DNA of 40,672 nucleotides from an uncultured Granulosicoccaceae bacterium. Its GTDB lineage: Bacteria; Pseudomonadota; Gammaproteobacteria; Granulosicoccales; Granulosicoccaceae. Position 1 is the stretch's first letter. Every line of letters starts with the position of its first letter. The notes under the pieces are model-generated. The model had not been told where the DNA came from. It did not search any database and saw only the letters and a program-made list of their open reading frames with translations. The DNA is taken from the NCBI GenBank assembly GCA_938003855.1, contig CALKXD010000093.1, forward strand, positions 1-40,672, read 5' to 3'. Shown one piece after another: positions 1 through 8,285 of this stretch. The translations under genes were made by a program, and so were the position numbers.

Positions 1-276
1 CGGTGGGATTGAAATGAATTGTAAAGGAGGTATACATCGCAACAGCACCTTTGTTATAAGTTTATTGCAGAAAACTTTGGCAATTGAGCCGTCACAAGTT
101 TTCACAATGCGATGTGTTTGCAAAGCCACGGTACCCGGTACTCCCCCGTGATCTGCGATCGCCATGTGTCTATTTCCTAAAGCCTGAACAGACAATAGTA
201 AATTTTAGCGTCGCGATTCATTTTGGATCTGTGGCCGGTTAGTTAAATCGATGGAATATCTAAGGTAGCGAAAGGG
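1..276. other. Left-edge non-coding stretch upstream of the panE-like gene
   Basis: No convincing gene is seen here. One plus-strand frame stays open from the edge to about 153, but the peptide is short and not recognised, so at best it is the tail of a gene cut by the window. Positions 23-31 carry a near-perfect anti-SD match (AAAGGAGGT) with no ATG, GTG or TTG at a useful distance; the next possible codon is ATC followed by a stop after seven codons. The last 30 bases hold an A/G-rich ribosome binding site (AAAGGG) directly before the ATG at 277. Confidence 0.4.
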
Positions 277-1200
277 ATGAGAATTGTAATTTTTGGCGCC
301 GGCGGCGTCGGTGGGTACTTTGGCGGACTGCTCGCGAAACGCGGACACTCGGTTACCCTGATTGCGCGGGGCGAACACCTGCGTAGTATTCAGTCCGGCG
401 GTTTGCATGTCATTAGTCCAGCCGGAAACTTCCATATACATCGAATAAATGCGACGGATAACCCGGTGTCTATCGGCTATGTCGATGCCGTTATCGTTGC
501 GGTGAAAGGATGGCAGTTAAAAGAAGCGGCAGAGCAGATTCGACCCATGCTCGGGCCCGAATCGATGGTGTTGCCGTTACTCAACGGGGTGGACGCACCT
601 GCATTGCTTGCCGCTGAGCTGGGGGCTGATCGTGTACTGGGCGGGTTGTGCGGGATCATGTCGTTGATAGATTCTCCCGGTGTTATTCGCCATGTGGATT
701 ATGATCCATTCATCACGCTGGGGGAACCAAATGGCAAGCTGACTGCAAGAGCAAAAGAGCTGGCATCGGTATTGTCAGATGCGGATATCAACACGACGTT
801 ATCTGATAACATCACCCGGGCGATGTGGAATAAGTTTTTATATATCGCCCCGACCAGTGGAGTAACGTCAGTGGCGCGTGTGCCTATTGATGTCGTCCGA
901 GATGTCCCTGAGACGCGAGCTTTGCTGGAGGCCGCTGTCCGTGAGGTGATCGCAGTTGGGTCGGCGGTTGGGCAGTCGTTTGTCGAAGAGGATTTTGATC
1001 GCGTTATGGAGATTGTCGACAGCACACCGGTAGGTGGAACGACCTCAATGCAACGTGATATTCAAAAGGGTAATCGTGCTGAAGTTGAAACGCAAACCGG
1101 TACCGTTGTTCGATACGCGCAGCGCACCGGAATTGCCGTGCCTGTTAATCAGTCTATCTACGCGGCGTTGCTACCGCAGCAATTGAGTGTTGGACAATAG
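277..1200 (+). CDS. 2-dehydropantoate 2-reductase family protein (PanE/ApbA-like)
   Basis: A 307-residue protein of the ketopantoate reductase family, which reduces 2-oxo acids such as ketopantoate with NADPH in the cytoplasm. The N-terminus carries the Rossmann dinucleotide motif GAGGVGG at residues 7-13. Family active-site positions are present: LNGV with Asn103, and Lys186 in WNKF at the start of the helical C-terminal domain. The length is normal for the family. The start is the ATG directly after AAAGGG. No pantothenate genes are nearby; the gene stands alone and converges on flagellin. Many PanE paralogues act on other 2-oxo acids, so the fold is firm but the substrate is not. It could equally be a catabolic 2-hydroxyacid dehydrogenase. 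Confidence 0.88.
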   Translation: MRIVIFGAGGVGGYFGGLLAKRGHSVTLIARGEHLRSIQSGGLHVISPAGNFHIHRINATDNPVSIGYVDAVIVAVKGWQLKEAAEQIRPMLGPESMVLPLLNGVDAPALLAAELGADRVLGGLCGIMSLIDSPGVIRHVDYDPFITLGEPNGKLTARAKELASVLSDADINTTLSDNITRAMWNKFLYIAPTSGVTSVARVPIDVVRDVPETRALLEAAVREVIAVGSAVGQSFVEEDFDRVMEIVDSTPVGGTTSMQRDIQKGNRAEVETQTGTVVRYAQRTGIAVPVNQSIYAALLPQQLSVGQ

Positions 1201-1239
1201 ATATGGCTTGTCGGGGGATCAGTGCTATTTAGCTTGGAG

Positions 1240-1265
1240 AAAAGGGAGGCGGCGAGCCGCCTCCC
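1240..1265 (-). terminator. Rho-independent terminator of flagellin
   Basis: A perfect 9-bp GC-rich stem pairs 1244-1252 (GGGAGGCGG) with 1257-1265 (CCGCCTCCC) around the loop CGAG. Read on the minus strand it is followed at once by TTTTCTCC (1243 downward), the layout of an intrinsic terminator. It begins 27 bases after the flagellin stop codon. On the plus strand no T-run follows, so it mainly serves flagellin and not the converging panE-like gene. Confidence 0.85.
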
Positions 1266-1292
1266 GGTTAGCGATGTGCCGGATGTGGCCTG

Positions 1293-2108
1293 TTAGCCGA
1301 GGAGGCTAAGAACACCCTGTGGCGAAGAGTTGGCTTGAGATACCATTGCAGTACCAGCCTGTTGCAGGATTTGAGCACGCGTCATGTTGGCAGTTTCTAC
1401 TGCGAAGTCTGCGTCGACAATCCGTCCTCTTGCTGCGGCCTGGTTTTCCATGCCTACCTGAAGGTTATTGATGGCGCTGCTGAACTGGCTTTGCGCCGCA
1501 CCCAGTGTTGCGCGTTCGGTGGTGACCAGGTCGATGGCAGTATCCAGTAGACCGATCGCTGTGTCTGCCAGAGCTGCCGTCGAGATATCGCCCGTAGTAG
1601 CTGATGCTGCAGTTGCAGCATTAGTGGTATCTACCCCGAGCGTCTCACCGCTGTTGGCTCCGACCTGAAAAACGATGTCACCTGCATCGGCATCAAGAAT
1701 AGCCATGCCGTTAAACTTGGTAACCGCTCCGATGCGATCAATGTCTGTATTCAGCGCCTGGAATTCTGCGTCAAGGTTAGCCCGGTCACCCGTGCTGTTG
1801 GTTCCATTAGCTGATTGAACGGCAAGCTCTCTCATGCGTTGCAGCATGTTGCCAATTTCATTCAGACCTCCTTCTGCAACCTGAGCCATTGATATTGCAT
1901 CATTGGCGTTGCGAATCGCTACATTCATGCCTTTTACCTGACCATTCATGCGCTCGGCGATTGCAAGGCCTGCAGCGTCATCACGTGCGCTGTTGATGCG
2001 CAAGCCTGACGACAGACGTTGTAAAGCCGTTTGCATGCTTCCCTGAGTAGAGTTCAGGTTACGCTGTGCAGTTAGCGAAGGAACGTTGGTATTTATTGTT
2101 TGTGGCAT
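1293..2108 (-). CDS. fliC: Flagellin
   Basis: Structural subunit of the flagellar filament, exported through the flagellar type III apparatus. From the start chosen here it has 271 residues, a short flagellin. Both conserved ends are clear: the N-terminal D0/D1 helices start MPQTINTNVPSLTAQ and hold LQRLSSGLRINSARDDAAG, the stretch seen by TLR5 in related flagellins. The C-terminal helix ends in QANSSPQGVLSLLG. The variable middle (about residues 130-190) is Ala/Thr-rich and short, so the outer D2/D3 domains are almost missing. The open frame runs 23 codons further upstream, but ATG 2108 is preceded by GGAGAA at 2114-2119 with 5-base spacing and fits the family N-terminus. No other flagellar gene is in the window. 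Confidence 0.97.
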   Translation of the reverse strand: MPQTINTNVPSLTAQRNLNSTQGSMQTALQRLSSGLRINSARDDAAGLAIAERMNGQVKGMNVAIRNANDAISMAQVAEGGLNEIGNMLQRMRELAVQSANGTNSTGDRANLDAEFQALNTDIDRIGAVTKFNGMAILDADAGDIVFQVGANSGETLGVDTTNAATAASATTGDISTAALADTAIGLLDTAIDLVTTERATLGAAQSQFSSAINNLQVGMENQAAARGRIVDADFAVETANMTRAQILQQAGTAMVSQANSSPQGVLSLLG

Positions 2109-2213
2109 TAAACTTCTCCGTGAATTTTTATAATTGTTGTTTCCGTACAGTTGCTGCATCAGTATGCCTTGCAACAACTTTTGTAACGACCCTGCCTGTT
2201 TCTGCTTGATCCC

Positions 2214-2241
2214 TCATTGCTGAGAACACTGGTTAACTTTA
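2214..2241 (-). promoter_or_regulatory. Possible sigma-28-like flagellin promoter
   Basis: On the minus strand about 105 bases upstream of the flagellin start lies TAAAGTTA (top 2234-2241), a good match to the FliA -35 box TAAAGTTT. After 12 bases follows a weak -10 candidate, AGCAATGA (consensus GCCGATAA, about four matches). The spacing is slightly long. Flagellin genes are usually FliA-dependent, which supports the call, but the -10 match is poor. Confidence 0.25.
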
Positions 2242-2587
2242 GTGATGCAAGTCACTGATAGTGCGAGGGAATAGGGGAAAAAATTTATTTTTGCCTTTTT
2301 GTCCTACAGTTTAGCGATCAACGTAGGAGCAGGGTTTGTGCTGGTGCGGGCTTCGACAGTTCAGTTGCGTGTCCGCTATGGCACCGGTGAGATTGGTTGT
2401 GGGCCAGGTAATATTCGACTGTTGAGCGGTAATCGAGCAGCGGCTCGTGAATCGTTTATCGGGAAGATTTGCGTGGTGCCTATCCAGCACTACTTGTCTT
2501 TCAGAGGGGATCCGGTTTTGAGGTTGCCATGATACACCGTGTACTGGTTGCTTATTGAGATACCACAGTCTGCTCTGTGGGTCGCCG

Positions 2588-3739
2588 TCACTCCAGACGA
2601 TAAACTTTCCCATTGTCCGAGTCGGTAAGCAGGTAGATGAAACCATCCGGGCCTTGCCGTACATCGCGAATTCTGCCGAGCTCACCGGCCAGTAGTCGTT
2701 CTTCGTGACTGACACTTTTGTCCTGCAGTTCAAGACGCGCAATGAGTTGATACTTGAGCGCACCCACCAGCAGGTTGCTCTGCCAGTGCGGGTATTTATC
2801 GCTGCTGACGATAGCCAGACCGGACGGGGCGATTGACGGATCCCAATAGGTGACCGGCTGCAGCATGCCCGGTTGGCTGGAGCCGATACCTATTCGGGTG
2901 CCACTGCCGTAGTTAACGCCGTAGGTTATGGTGGGCCATCCGTAGTTTTGTCCGGCCAATACCTGATTGAGCTCGTCGCCGCCCTGTGGTCCGTGCTCGT
3001 GCGCCCACAGTGTGTTGGTTTTGTTGTCATACGCCAGGCCTTGAACGTTGCGATGGCCGATGCTGTAAATCTCCGGCCGTGCGGCGGCGTCATTCACAAA
3101 CGGATTGGTGGTCGGAATGCTACCGTCGGCGTGCAGTCTGATAATCGAGCCGTGATGCTGATCGAGTCGCTGAGCGGTTTTTTTTGAGCCGCGATCTCCG
3201 AGTGAGATGAACAGCATGTTGTTTTGATCGAACGCAAGCCGTGAACCAAAGTGACGGCCGCCCCCTGTTTTTGGTAACGCCTTGAAGATCACCTGCACGT
3301 CGGTCAGTGAGTTGCCGTCAAGCGTGCCATACAAAACCTCTGTGCCATAGCCCCGGGTATCTTTGCCAACGTAGGACAGGTAGACCCGTTGGTTGTTAGC
3401 GAAGTCGGGATGCAACGCGACATCCAGTAGTCCACCCTGGCCAGTGGCGGCTATTGCGGGTAATCCGCCAATCGGCTGTGGTAACAACCGACCGTCGATA
3501 ACACGCCTGAGAGAGCCGGAGCGCTCGGTTACCAGCCAGTCTCCAGCTGATATAAACGCGATGGACCACGGATGATCCAGACCACTGATTAATTCACGCG
3601 CATTGATCTTTTGTTTTTCTGTGTCCACGGTCACGCTGGTGCCGGCCGCGGCCACAGTCTGAGCTAAACAGAGGTGGGTAGCCACGGCGGTGCCGAGTAA
3701 TAATGTCGTCGCAACGTTGAGTGGACTGACCGGTTTCAT
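2588..3739 (-). CDS. Secreted PQQ-dependent sugar dehydrogenase family protein (Asd/YliI-like)
   Basis: A soluble glucose/sorbosone-dehydrogenase-type beta-propeller, expected in the periplasm, where family members oxidise aldose sugars with PQQ. An N-terminal signal peptide is visible (hydrophobic run about residues 7-30, ending near VAAAG). Family stretches follow: LDHPWSIAF, TGQGGLLDVALHPDF, GSRLAFD, GHRNVQGLAYD, HEHGPQGGDELN and the closing GPDGFIYLLTD. The length of 383 is typical. ATG 3739 is preferred over 3745 because GGAG lies 7 bases upstream of it and only one base from the other. It follows the aminotransferase by about 100 bases on the same strand and may be the last gene of that run. 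The substrate is unknown, and no PQQ biosynthesis genes are in the window. Confidence 0.88.
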   Translation of the reverse strand: MKPVSPLNVATTLLLGTAVATHLCLAQTVAAAGTSVTVDTEKQKINARELISGLDHPWSIAFISAGDWLVTERSGSLRRVIDGRLLPQPIGGLPAIAATGQGGLLDVALHPDFANNQRVYLSYVGKDTRGYGTEVLYGTLDGNSLTDVQVIFKALPKTGGGRHFGSRLAFDQNNMLFISLGDRGSKKTAQRLDQHHGSIIRLHADGSIPTTNPFVNDAAARPEIYSIGHRNVQGLAYDNKTNTLWAHEHGPQGGDELNQVLAGQNYGWPTITYGVNYGSGTRIGIGSSQPGMLQPVTYWDPSIAPSGLAIVSSDKYPHWQSNLLVGALKYQLIARLELQDKSVSHEERLLAGELGRIRDVRQGPDGFIYLLTDSDNGKVYRLE

Positions 3740-3843
3740 GCGCATGCTCCAATGAGAGTTTGGCGGTTATTGGATCATAGTGCCGCTTGCAACGTGATTA
3801 CCGATATCCGGTGGGTGCGTCGTTGAGTTGTGCGGCAGGCAAA

Positions 3844-4971
3844 TCATCGGTCGCTGGTAAATTCTTCCAGACTCTTTAGTAAGCGGTTGTTGTGAGCAGG
3901 CAGGGATACCGAAAACCGGATGAAGTGCTCAAGGCCGGCCTCGCGTGTCTGATTCACCAGCAGCCCGGCATCATCAAACAGGTGATTGGCCATGTCAGCG
4001 GCCGACTCTGCTGTGCCACTCGATACCATCAGGAAGTTGGCGCTGCCTGAAATGACCACAAGGCCCGTGTGTGTCAGTGCCCGGGCGATCCGCTCGCGCT
4101 CTTCGACGATTTGTGCGACTTGCAGGTTTATATGATCGCGCACGGCAAGTGATGCGACCGCCGCTGCCTGGGCGGCGGCGTTGGCTGTGCCCATACCGCG
4201 AGCGGCGTACAGAGATGGAATCATCCACTGTGGCGCGTGCAGCCAGCCGATGCGAAGACCTGCCAGGCCAAAAGCCTTGGAGAATGTTCTGGTAACAACC
4301 ACGTTTTCGTGCGAGTCGACCAGATTGTGCATCTGCGCGCAGTAGTCTAGCCCGGCGAATTCACCGTAGGCAAGATCGATCACCAGCACCACGTTGTTTG
4401 GCAGTTGGCCGGCCAGGCGGGTAACTTCAGCCGGGGTGATCATAGTGCCGGTCGGGTTGTTGGGGTTGGCGAGAAATACAATGCTGGTGGTATCGGCCAC
4501 GCAGGCAAGCAAGCTATCGACATCGGTGGTGAAGTTATTCTCGGCAGCTTTCGTTAACGTGGCACCGACCCGGTTGGCAACGATAGGAAATTGAATATAG
4601 CCATACTCCGGGATCAGTATCTCTGTTTGATCGTTGGCAAAAACACGTCCAATCACGTCGAGCAATTCTTCCGAGCCATTGCCGACGATCAACTGATCAG
4701 GGTCGAGTGCGTAGCAGTCGCCCAGTGCGGCCCGTACCGCTTCACACGAGGGGTTGCCGTAGAAGTTAGCATTGTCTGTTGTTGTGTTGATTGCCTCTAG
4801 AACTGATTCGTGAGGTGCAAACGGCAGTTCATTGAAGCTTAGGTCGATCACCGGCAGGCCTTTCGGCTGAATGCGGGACTCGCGCTGACGAATGGTCAGT
4901 GGGGTGATGAAAGTCCGGGGGCGGGCTGTAGTCATTCGTTTTATAGTCGCAGGTTGTCGCTTGGTTACCAC
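3844..4971 (-). CDS. HisC-like class I/II aminotransferase
   Basis: A PLP-dependent fold-type I aminotransferase of the histidinol-phosphate aminotransferase/CobD group. Visible elements are NPNNPTG at 169-175, Asp199 and Tyr202 in IDLAYGEF, the PLP lysine Lys232 in TRTFSKAFGLAGLRIGW, and Arg240 for the substrate carboxylate. The start used is GTG 4971, which overlaps the stop of the upstream cupin gene by 7 bases, so translation is probably coupled; ATG 4935 is an alternative without a better ribosome site. No other histidine genes are near, and the partners are a cupin protein and a PQQ enzyme opposite a TRAP operon. A catabolic amino-donor role is therefore more likely than histidine synthesis. 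That is inference. Confidence 0.87.
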   Translation of the reverse strand: MVTKRQPATIKRMTTARPRTFITPLTIRQRESRIQPKGLPVIDLSFNELPFAPHESVLEAINTTTDNANFYGNPSCEAVRAALGDCYALDPDQLIVGNGSEELLDVIGRVFANDQTEILIPEYGYIQFPIVANRVGATLTKAAENNFTTDVDSLLACVADTTSIVFLANPNNPTGTMITPAEVTRLAGQLPNNVVLVIDLAYGEFAGLDYCAQMHNLVDSHENVVVTRTFSKAFGLAGLRIGWLHAPQWMIPSLYAARGMGTANAAAQAAAVASLAVRDHINLQVAQIVEERERIARALTHTGLVVISGSANFLMVSSGTAESAADMANHLFDDAGLLVNQTREAGLEHFIRFSVSLPAHNNRLLKSLEEFTSDR

Positions 4972-6101
4972 TGACTGTGGGTGTTTGTGGTAAATGCTCC
5001 GGGCAACGATACTTCAAGTATCTCCAGATTCGGGGATACCTCACTGAATTGCGTTTTGGTGCCGGGCGGAATCACAAACGCATCTCCCGCAGTCAGCTGC
5101 TGCTCAGGTTGTTGGTCGGCCTTCAGACTGACTGACCCGTCCATCACAAATGAAAACAGAATATCGCAACTGTGGCTGTTGATCTCAGTCGCGATGATGC
5201 TCGAGTCACTTTTGATTACCTGCACATCAGCAACGCCGCTGGTGGCGTCGAGTATGCCGGTGCGCCGCCGGCTAAAACCCGGTAGACGTGCTGGCTGCCA
5301 GCGGGCATTGGCCTGCTGGTGGTGGCAGAATCGCTGGCCGCTGAAGTTGCGCTCTGGTTTCAACTCAGTGGTTGGCAGCTCCATGTCGTGGTCGATGGTG
5401 GTGATGTGCTCGGCAGGGACGCCTATTTCAATGACCTCGAGGTTGTCGGATGATTCCAGTACGCGATGGCGAATCTCCGGCGGTTGAATCACGCAGTCGC
5501 CAGCGCTGAGAATAAACGGCGGGCCCTGATCTTCGTAGACCAGTCTTACCCAGCCGTGGTAGCAGTAAATCAGCTGAAAACCGACCGTATGGTAGTGGAC
5601 CATATCAGGCACCGGTCCGCCGTCGGGGATGCGGATGTGGGAGGCGATTATTTTTCCACCCAGCCGGTCCGGGATCAGATCGCGGTAGTGCATGCCGGCT
5701 CTGCCGATTACCCACGGAGCTTCATCGACCAGCCGTCGCACAACAAACGCATGGCGGGTCTCGGGCTGACACAGCGGCGGGTCGGCTTCGGCGAACTCGA
5801 TTATGGTGCCGTTGGGGGCCTGCAGTACGGTATCGGTGTGGTGTGCAAAACCGGCCGCCCGCGGTTGCAGCAGGCGCAGTGTGCCCGGTGCCTCAGTAGC
5901 CCCTCTTTCCAGCCGCAATCGCAGTCCGTACCCGGAGATCACCGCGACTGACGGATCGTCAGCGGGAAATATCTGGTCGAGTCTGAATCCAAGTTTGCCG
6001 GTGAAAAAAGGCAGGTCCTGTTTTAGATCGGCGCTGGGCAGGCGGATTTCGGCGCTGACGATGCTGTCGGCCAGGTGATTGTCTTCGGTGATGGTGGTAA
6101 T
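4965..6101 (-). CDS. VOC-cupin-cupin three-domain protein
   Basis: Three beta-barrel domains in one chain. Residues about 11-100 form a VOC/glyoxalase-like half-module (SAEIRLPSADLKQDLPFF, closing with GTIIEFAE). Residues about 150-245 form a first cupin with HYH and later PPEIRH. A second cupin (about 290-370) contains LTAGDAFVIPPGT but lacks the usual HxH pair, so it is probably structural or a degenerate metal site. The enzyme activity is unknown. The frame opens further upstream to TTG 6233, but those 44 codons have no ribosome site and do not resemble the family. The best start is the ATT at 6099-6101, placed 7 bases after AGGAG (6109-6113). It overlaps the aminotransferase start and is divergent from dctP, so it probably works in the same pathway. 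Confidence 0.78.
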   Translation of the reverse strand: MTTITEDNHLADSIVSAEIRLPSADLKQDLPFFTGKLGFRLDQIFPADDPSVAVISGYGLRLRLERGATEAPGTLRLLQPRAAGFAHHTDTVLQAPNGTIIEFAEADPPLCQPETRHAFVVRRLVDEAPWVIGRAGMHYRDLIPDRLGGKIIASHIRIPDGGPVPDMVHYHTVGFQLIYCYHGWVRLVYEDQGPPFILSAGDCVIQPPEIRHRVLESSDNLEVIEIGVPAEHITTIDHDMELPTTELKPERNFSGQRFCHHQQANARWQPARLPGFSRRRTGILDATSGVADVQVIKSDSSIIATEINSHSCDILFSFVMDGSVSLKADQQPEQQLTAGDAFVIPPGTKTQFSEVSPNLEILEVSLPGAFTTNTHSQW

Positions 6102-6113
6102 TGTGCTGCTCCT
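6099..6113 (-). promoter_or_regulatory. Shine-Dalgarno with ATT initiation codon
   Basis: On the minus strand AGGAG (6113-6109) is followed by 7 bases and then ATT ACC ACC. No ATG, GTG or TTG exists in this frame near here; the only canonical start is TTG 6233, with no SD. This spacing is ideal for initiation. Bacteria do use AUU in a few genes, notably infC, as an autoregulatory device. Confidence 0.5.
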
Positions 6114-6311
6114 GACGACAGTGGGGGGCTCGCGATCGGGGCCGGGCGCGTGCGCGGGGTAGGTGAAGTGTCTGGCGCAGACACGCAGTGACCAAATTGC
6201 GAGATTCGGCTTGAAGCCCGACTGAATATACAATAGCCTGAGTCGCAGGCAAACATGCCCTGACAGACCACACCGCCCGGCGTCTAAGGAGCGGTGACAA
6301 TCGGAGAGAAA

Positions 6312-7328
6312 ATGAAAGCACTAATAAACGTTCGCAAGGCCACGCTCGGTACGTTGGCGGTGGCGGCACTGTCACTGTCGTCCGGGCTGGCGCAGGCGGT
6401 AGACAAAGTCACTGCAGTGCACGCGTTCCCCCCGTTTCTGGTTTACACCAAAACCTTCCTGGCTATGGTTGATGACATCAACAAGCGTGGCGAAGGCGTG
6501 GTTGAAATCACCGTGCGCGGCGGTCCCGAGGCGATTGGCATGTTTGAACAGCCAAATGCCGTGCGCGATGGTGTGGTCGATATGGTCCACACCCCCGGCA
6601 GTTTCTACGGTGCCTCGGTGCCGGAGATCGACGCTATGGTTGCTGCGCGCAAGACCCCGATGGAAGTGCGTGCCAATGGTGGCGCTGACCTAATGAGTCA
6701 GATGCACCAGAAACGCTTCAATGTGCATCACCTCGGCTGGATTGACGGTGGTGTTCAATTTCATATCTACAACGCCCAGCCGTTTAAGTTCGGCGATGAT
6801 GGCGTCGTTGATCTGACCGGGGTCAAGCTGCGCGACAACCCGATCTACCACGCCTTCTTTGAGGCACTGAACGCAACCACAGCCTCCATGCCATCAACAG
6901 AAGTCTATGCGGCTCTTGAAAAAGGCGTGGTTGATGCCAGTGCCTGGACGTCTATTGGCCTGATGGATCTGAAGTGGGATAAATTCGTCAAGTACCGTAT
7001 CGACCCTGCATTCTATAACACCGACCTCGGTGTGATTTTCAACAGTGATAGCTGGGATGCGCTGTCACCGGAATCACAGAAACTTATTTCCGACGTCGTC
7101 ATCGAGTGGGAAGAGAAGTCCTGGAGCGATCGTCAGGCCGATATCGTCGCCGAAGCCGCTGAGCTGCAAAAGCGCGGAATGGAATTTGTCCCGATGTCTG
7201 AAGAAGCCTCTGCCAAATACCTGCAGATGGCTGACGATGCCTCGTGGGCCCGCATGAAGGGACGCTTCGAAAAAATGGGCGGTGACAATGCCTATGACGA
7301 ATTGCGCAGCCTGTATTACGGCGACTAG
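6312..7328 (+). CDS. dctP: TRAP transporter substrate-binding protein (DctP family)
   Basis: Periplasmic solute receptor of a tripartite ATP-independent periplasmic (TRAP) transporter, which delivers a carboxylate-type ligand to the QM membrane pair. The 338-residue protein starts with a signal peptide (KALINVRKATLGTLAVAAL, cleaved near LAQA). Family features include the stretch VKLRDNPIYHAFFEALNATT, whose Arg is the expected carboxylate clamp, and EVYAALEKGVVDASAW. ATG 6312 has GGAGA just upstream; a GTG at 6294 is in frame and also follows AAGGAG, but would add six residues before a complete signal peptide. The ligand cannot be read from sequence. It heads an operon with dctQM and three catabolic genes, so the ligand is probably their substrate. 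Confidence 0.95.
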   Translation: MKALINVRKATLGTLAVAALSLSSGLAQAVDKVTAVHAFPPFLVYTKTFLAMVDDINKRGEGVVEITVRGGPEAIGMFEQPNAVRDGVVDMVHTPGSFYGASVPEIDAMVAARKTPMEVRANGGADLMSQMHQKRFNVHHLGWIDGGVQFHIYNAQPFKFGDDGVVDLTGVKLRDNPIYHAFFEALNATTASMPSTEVYAALEKGVVDASAWTSIGLMDLKWDKFVKYRIDPAFYNTDLGVIFNSDSWDALSPESQKLISDVVIEWEEKSWSDRQADIVAEAAELQKRGMEFVPMSEEASAKYLQMADDASWARMKGRFEKMGGDNAYDELRSLYYGD

Positions 7329-7756
7329 CGGGACGGCTCACGGCGGGACGCTTGAGCGGGCGGCAGCATGCTGCCGGCCTCTGGCGTCCCGACGGTGCGT
7401 ACCGGGGGTTTTTTGATGCGTTTGAACCGGGCCCTGATACAAGTTGTTTTACTATGGCACCCTGCAGCGCCCCGGAGACCTACTGCGCCGGATTTGCACC
7501 CAACCGATCCGTCGGTGGCCTTGCAGCGCTGCGGCTGCTGATTAAGCAACTGCAGTCTGGAGTCATTAATCAGATGCGTTGTGTACACAGCCTGGACCGA
7601 CGCAACACAACACTGGTGTTCCGGTGCTAACGTATCCAGCATCGACCATTGGCCGGCAATAGTTATAAGTCAGCAGAGCACAGCGGTGTTCTGCCCAATC
7701 GCGGTGTCTTGCTATTGCCGCAACACTCTATTACTTAAGCGATACCACTCAGACTC
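7329..7756. other. 428-base spacer between dctP and dctQ
   Basis: An unusually long gap inside a TRAP operon. Open frames on both strands here are short, have poor ribosome sites and match nothing recognised, so I call it non-coding. Its left end carries a two-tier hairpin and a T-run. It probably serves to cut dctP expression off from, or raise it above, that of the membrane genes. A second promoter before dctQ is possible but no clear boxes were found. Confidence 0.5.
7344..7414 (+). terminator. Hairpin and T-run after dctP, possible attenuator
   Basis: An 8-bp stem pairs CGGGACGC (7344-7351) with GCGTCCCG (7384-7391). Inside it lies a perfect palindrome, GGCAGCATGCTGCC (7362-7375). A short CGGT/ACCG pair (7393-7404) and GGGG then lead into TTTTTT at 7409-7414. 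It starts 16 bases after the dctP stop. Partial termination or 3'-end protection would give more receptor than permease, as is usual in transport operons. Confidence 0.5.
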
Positions 7757-8251
7757 ATGCGACTGATTGATAAAATTTGCGATCTGCTGGCAGTGCTGGC
7801 AGGCGTCTATCTGGTGGCAATCATGTTTGCGATTGTGTTCCAGGCGACTATGCGCTCGTTTGGTTACTCGGGGTCGTCGCATGTTTTTACGTTTTCCGAG
7901 TATGGACTGCTGTATATCGTGATGGCCGCCTCGCCGTGGCTGGTGCGCTTAAAAGGCCATGTCTATATAGAGATGCTAACGGCCGCACTGCCAAGGTCAA
8001 TCGCCCCGGCTTTTTCCCGCGGGGTGACAGTTATCTGCGTGATTATCTGCCTGATGCTTGTCTGGTATACCGGTGAGGCCACCCTTAAAGCGTACACCAG
8101 GAGCGACTACGATATGCGCTCACTCGATATGCCTAAGTGGTTGCTGCTTGGTGCGATGCCGGTGTGTTTCGCCTTGATGGCCTGTCAGTTTATGCGTTTT
8201 GTATTTGGCGAAGACACGCTGCATACCGGTGAAGCAGGAGTGCACGAGTAA
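7757..8251 (+). CDS. dctQ: TRAP transporter small permease (DctQ family)
   Basis: Small membrane subunit of the TRAP transporter, 164 residues, the usual size. Four hydrophobic segments are visible at about residues 7-29, 47-65, 85-108 and 126-148, matching the four-helix DctQ topology, with the family feature SPWLVRLKGHVYIEM after the second. DctQ bridges the DctM transport subunit and helps dock the receptor. The ATG follows a weak ribosome site. It comes 428 bases after dctP and 34 bases before the dctM start chosen here, so QM are co-transcribed. Confidence 0.92.
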   Translation: MRLIDKICDLLAVLAGVYLVAIMFAIVFQATMRSFGYSGSSHVFTFSEYGLLYIVMAASPWLVRLKGHVYIEMLTAALPRSIAPAFSRGVTVICVIICLMLVWYTGEATLKAYTRSDYDMRSLDMPKWLLLGAMPVCFALMACQFMRFVFGEDTLHTGEAGVHE

Positions 8252-8285
8252 TGCTCTGCCTGAACCGTTCGGCCGGACAGTACTG

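Noticed and set aside
23-38. Very strong Shine-Dalgarno AAAGGAGGT before ATC
   Set aside because: The frame after it stops within eight codons and there is no usual start; probably chance or an old ribosome site.
2299-2532. 77-residue plus-strand frame beside flagellin
   Set aside because: It covers the flagellin promoter area and shows no family traits.
4981-5951. Long plus-strand frames opposite the cupin gene
   Set aside because: They are antisense shadows of a clear VOC/cupin gene and match no family.
7352-7630. 92-residue frame in the dctP-dctQ gap
   Set aside because: Overlaps the hairpin, has no ribosome site and an odd Cys/Pro-rich composition.
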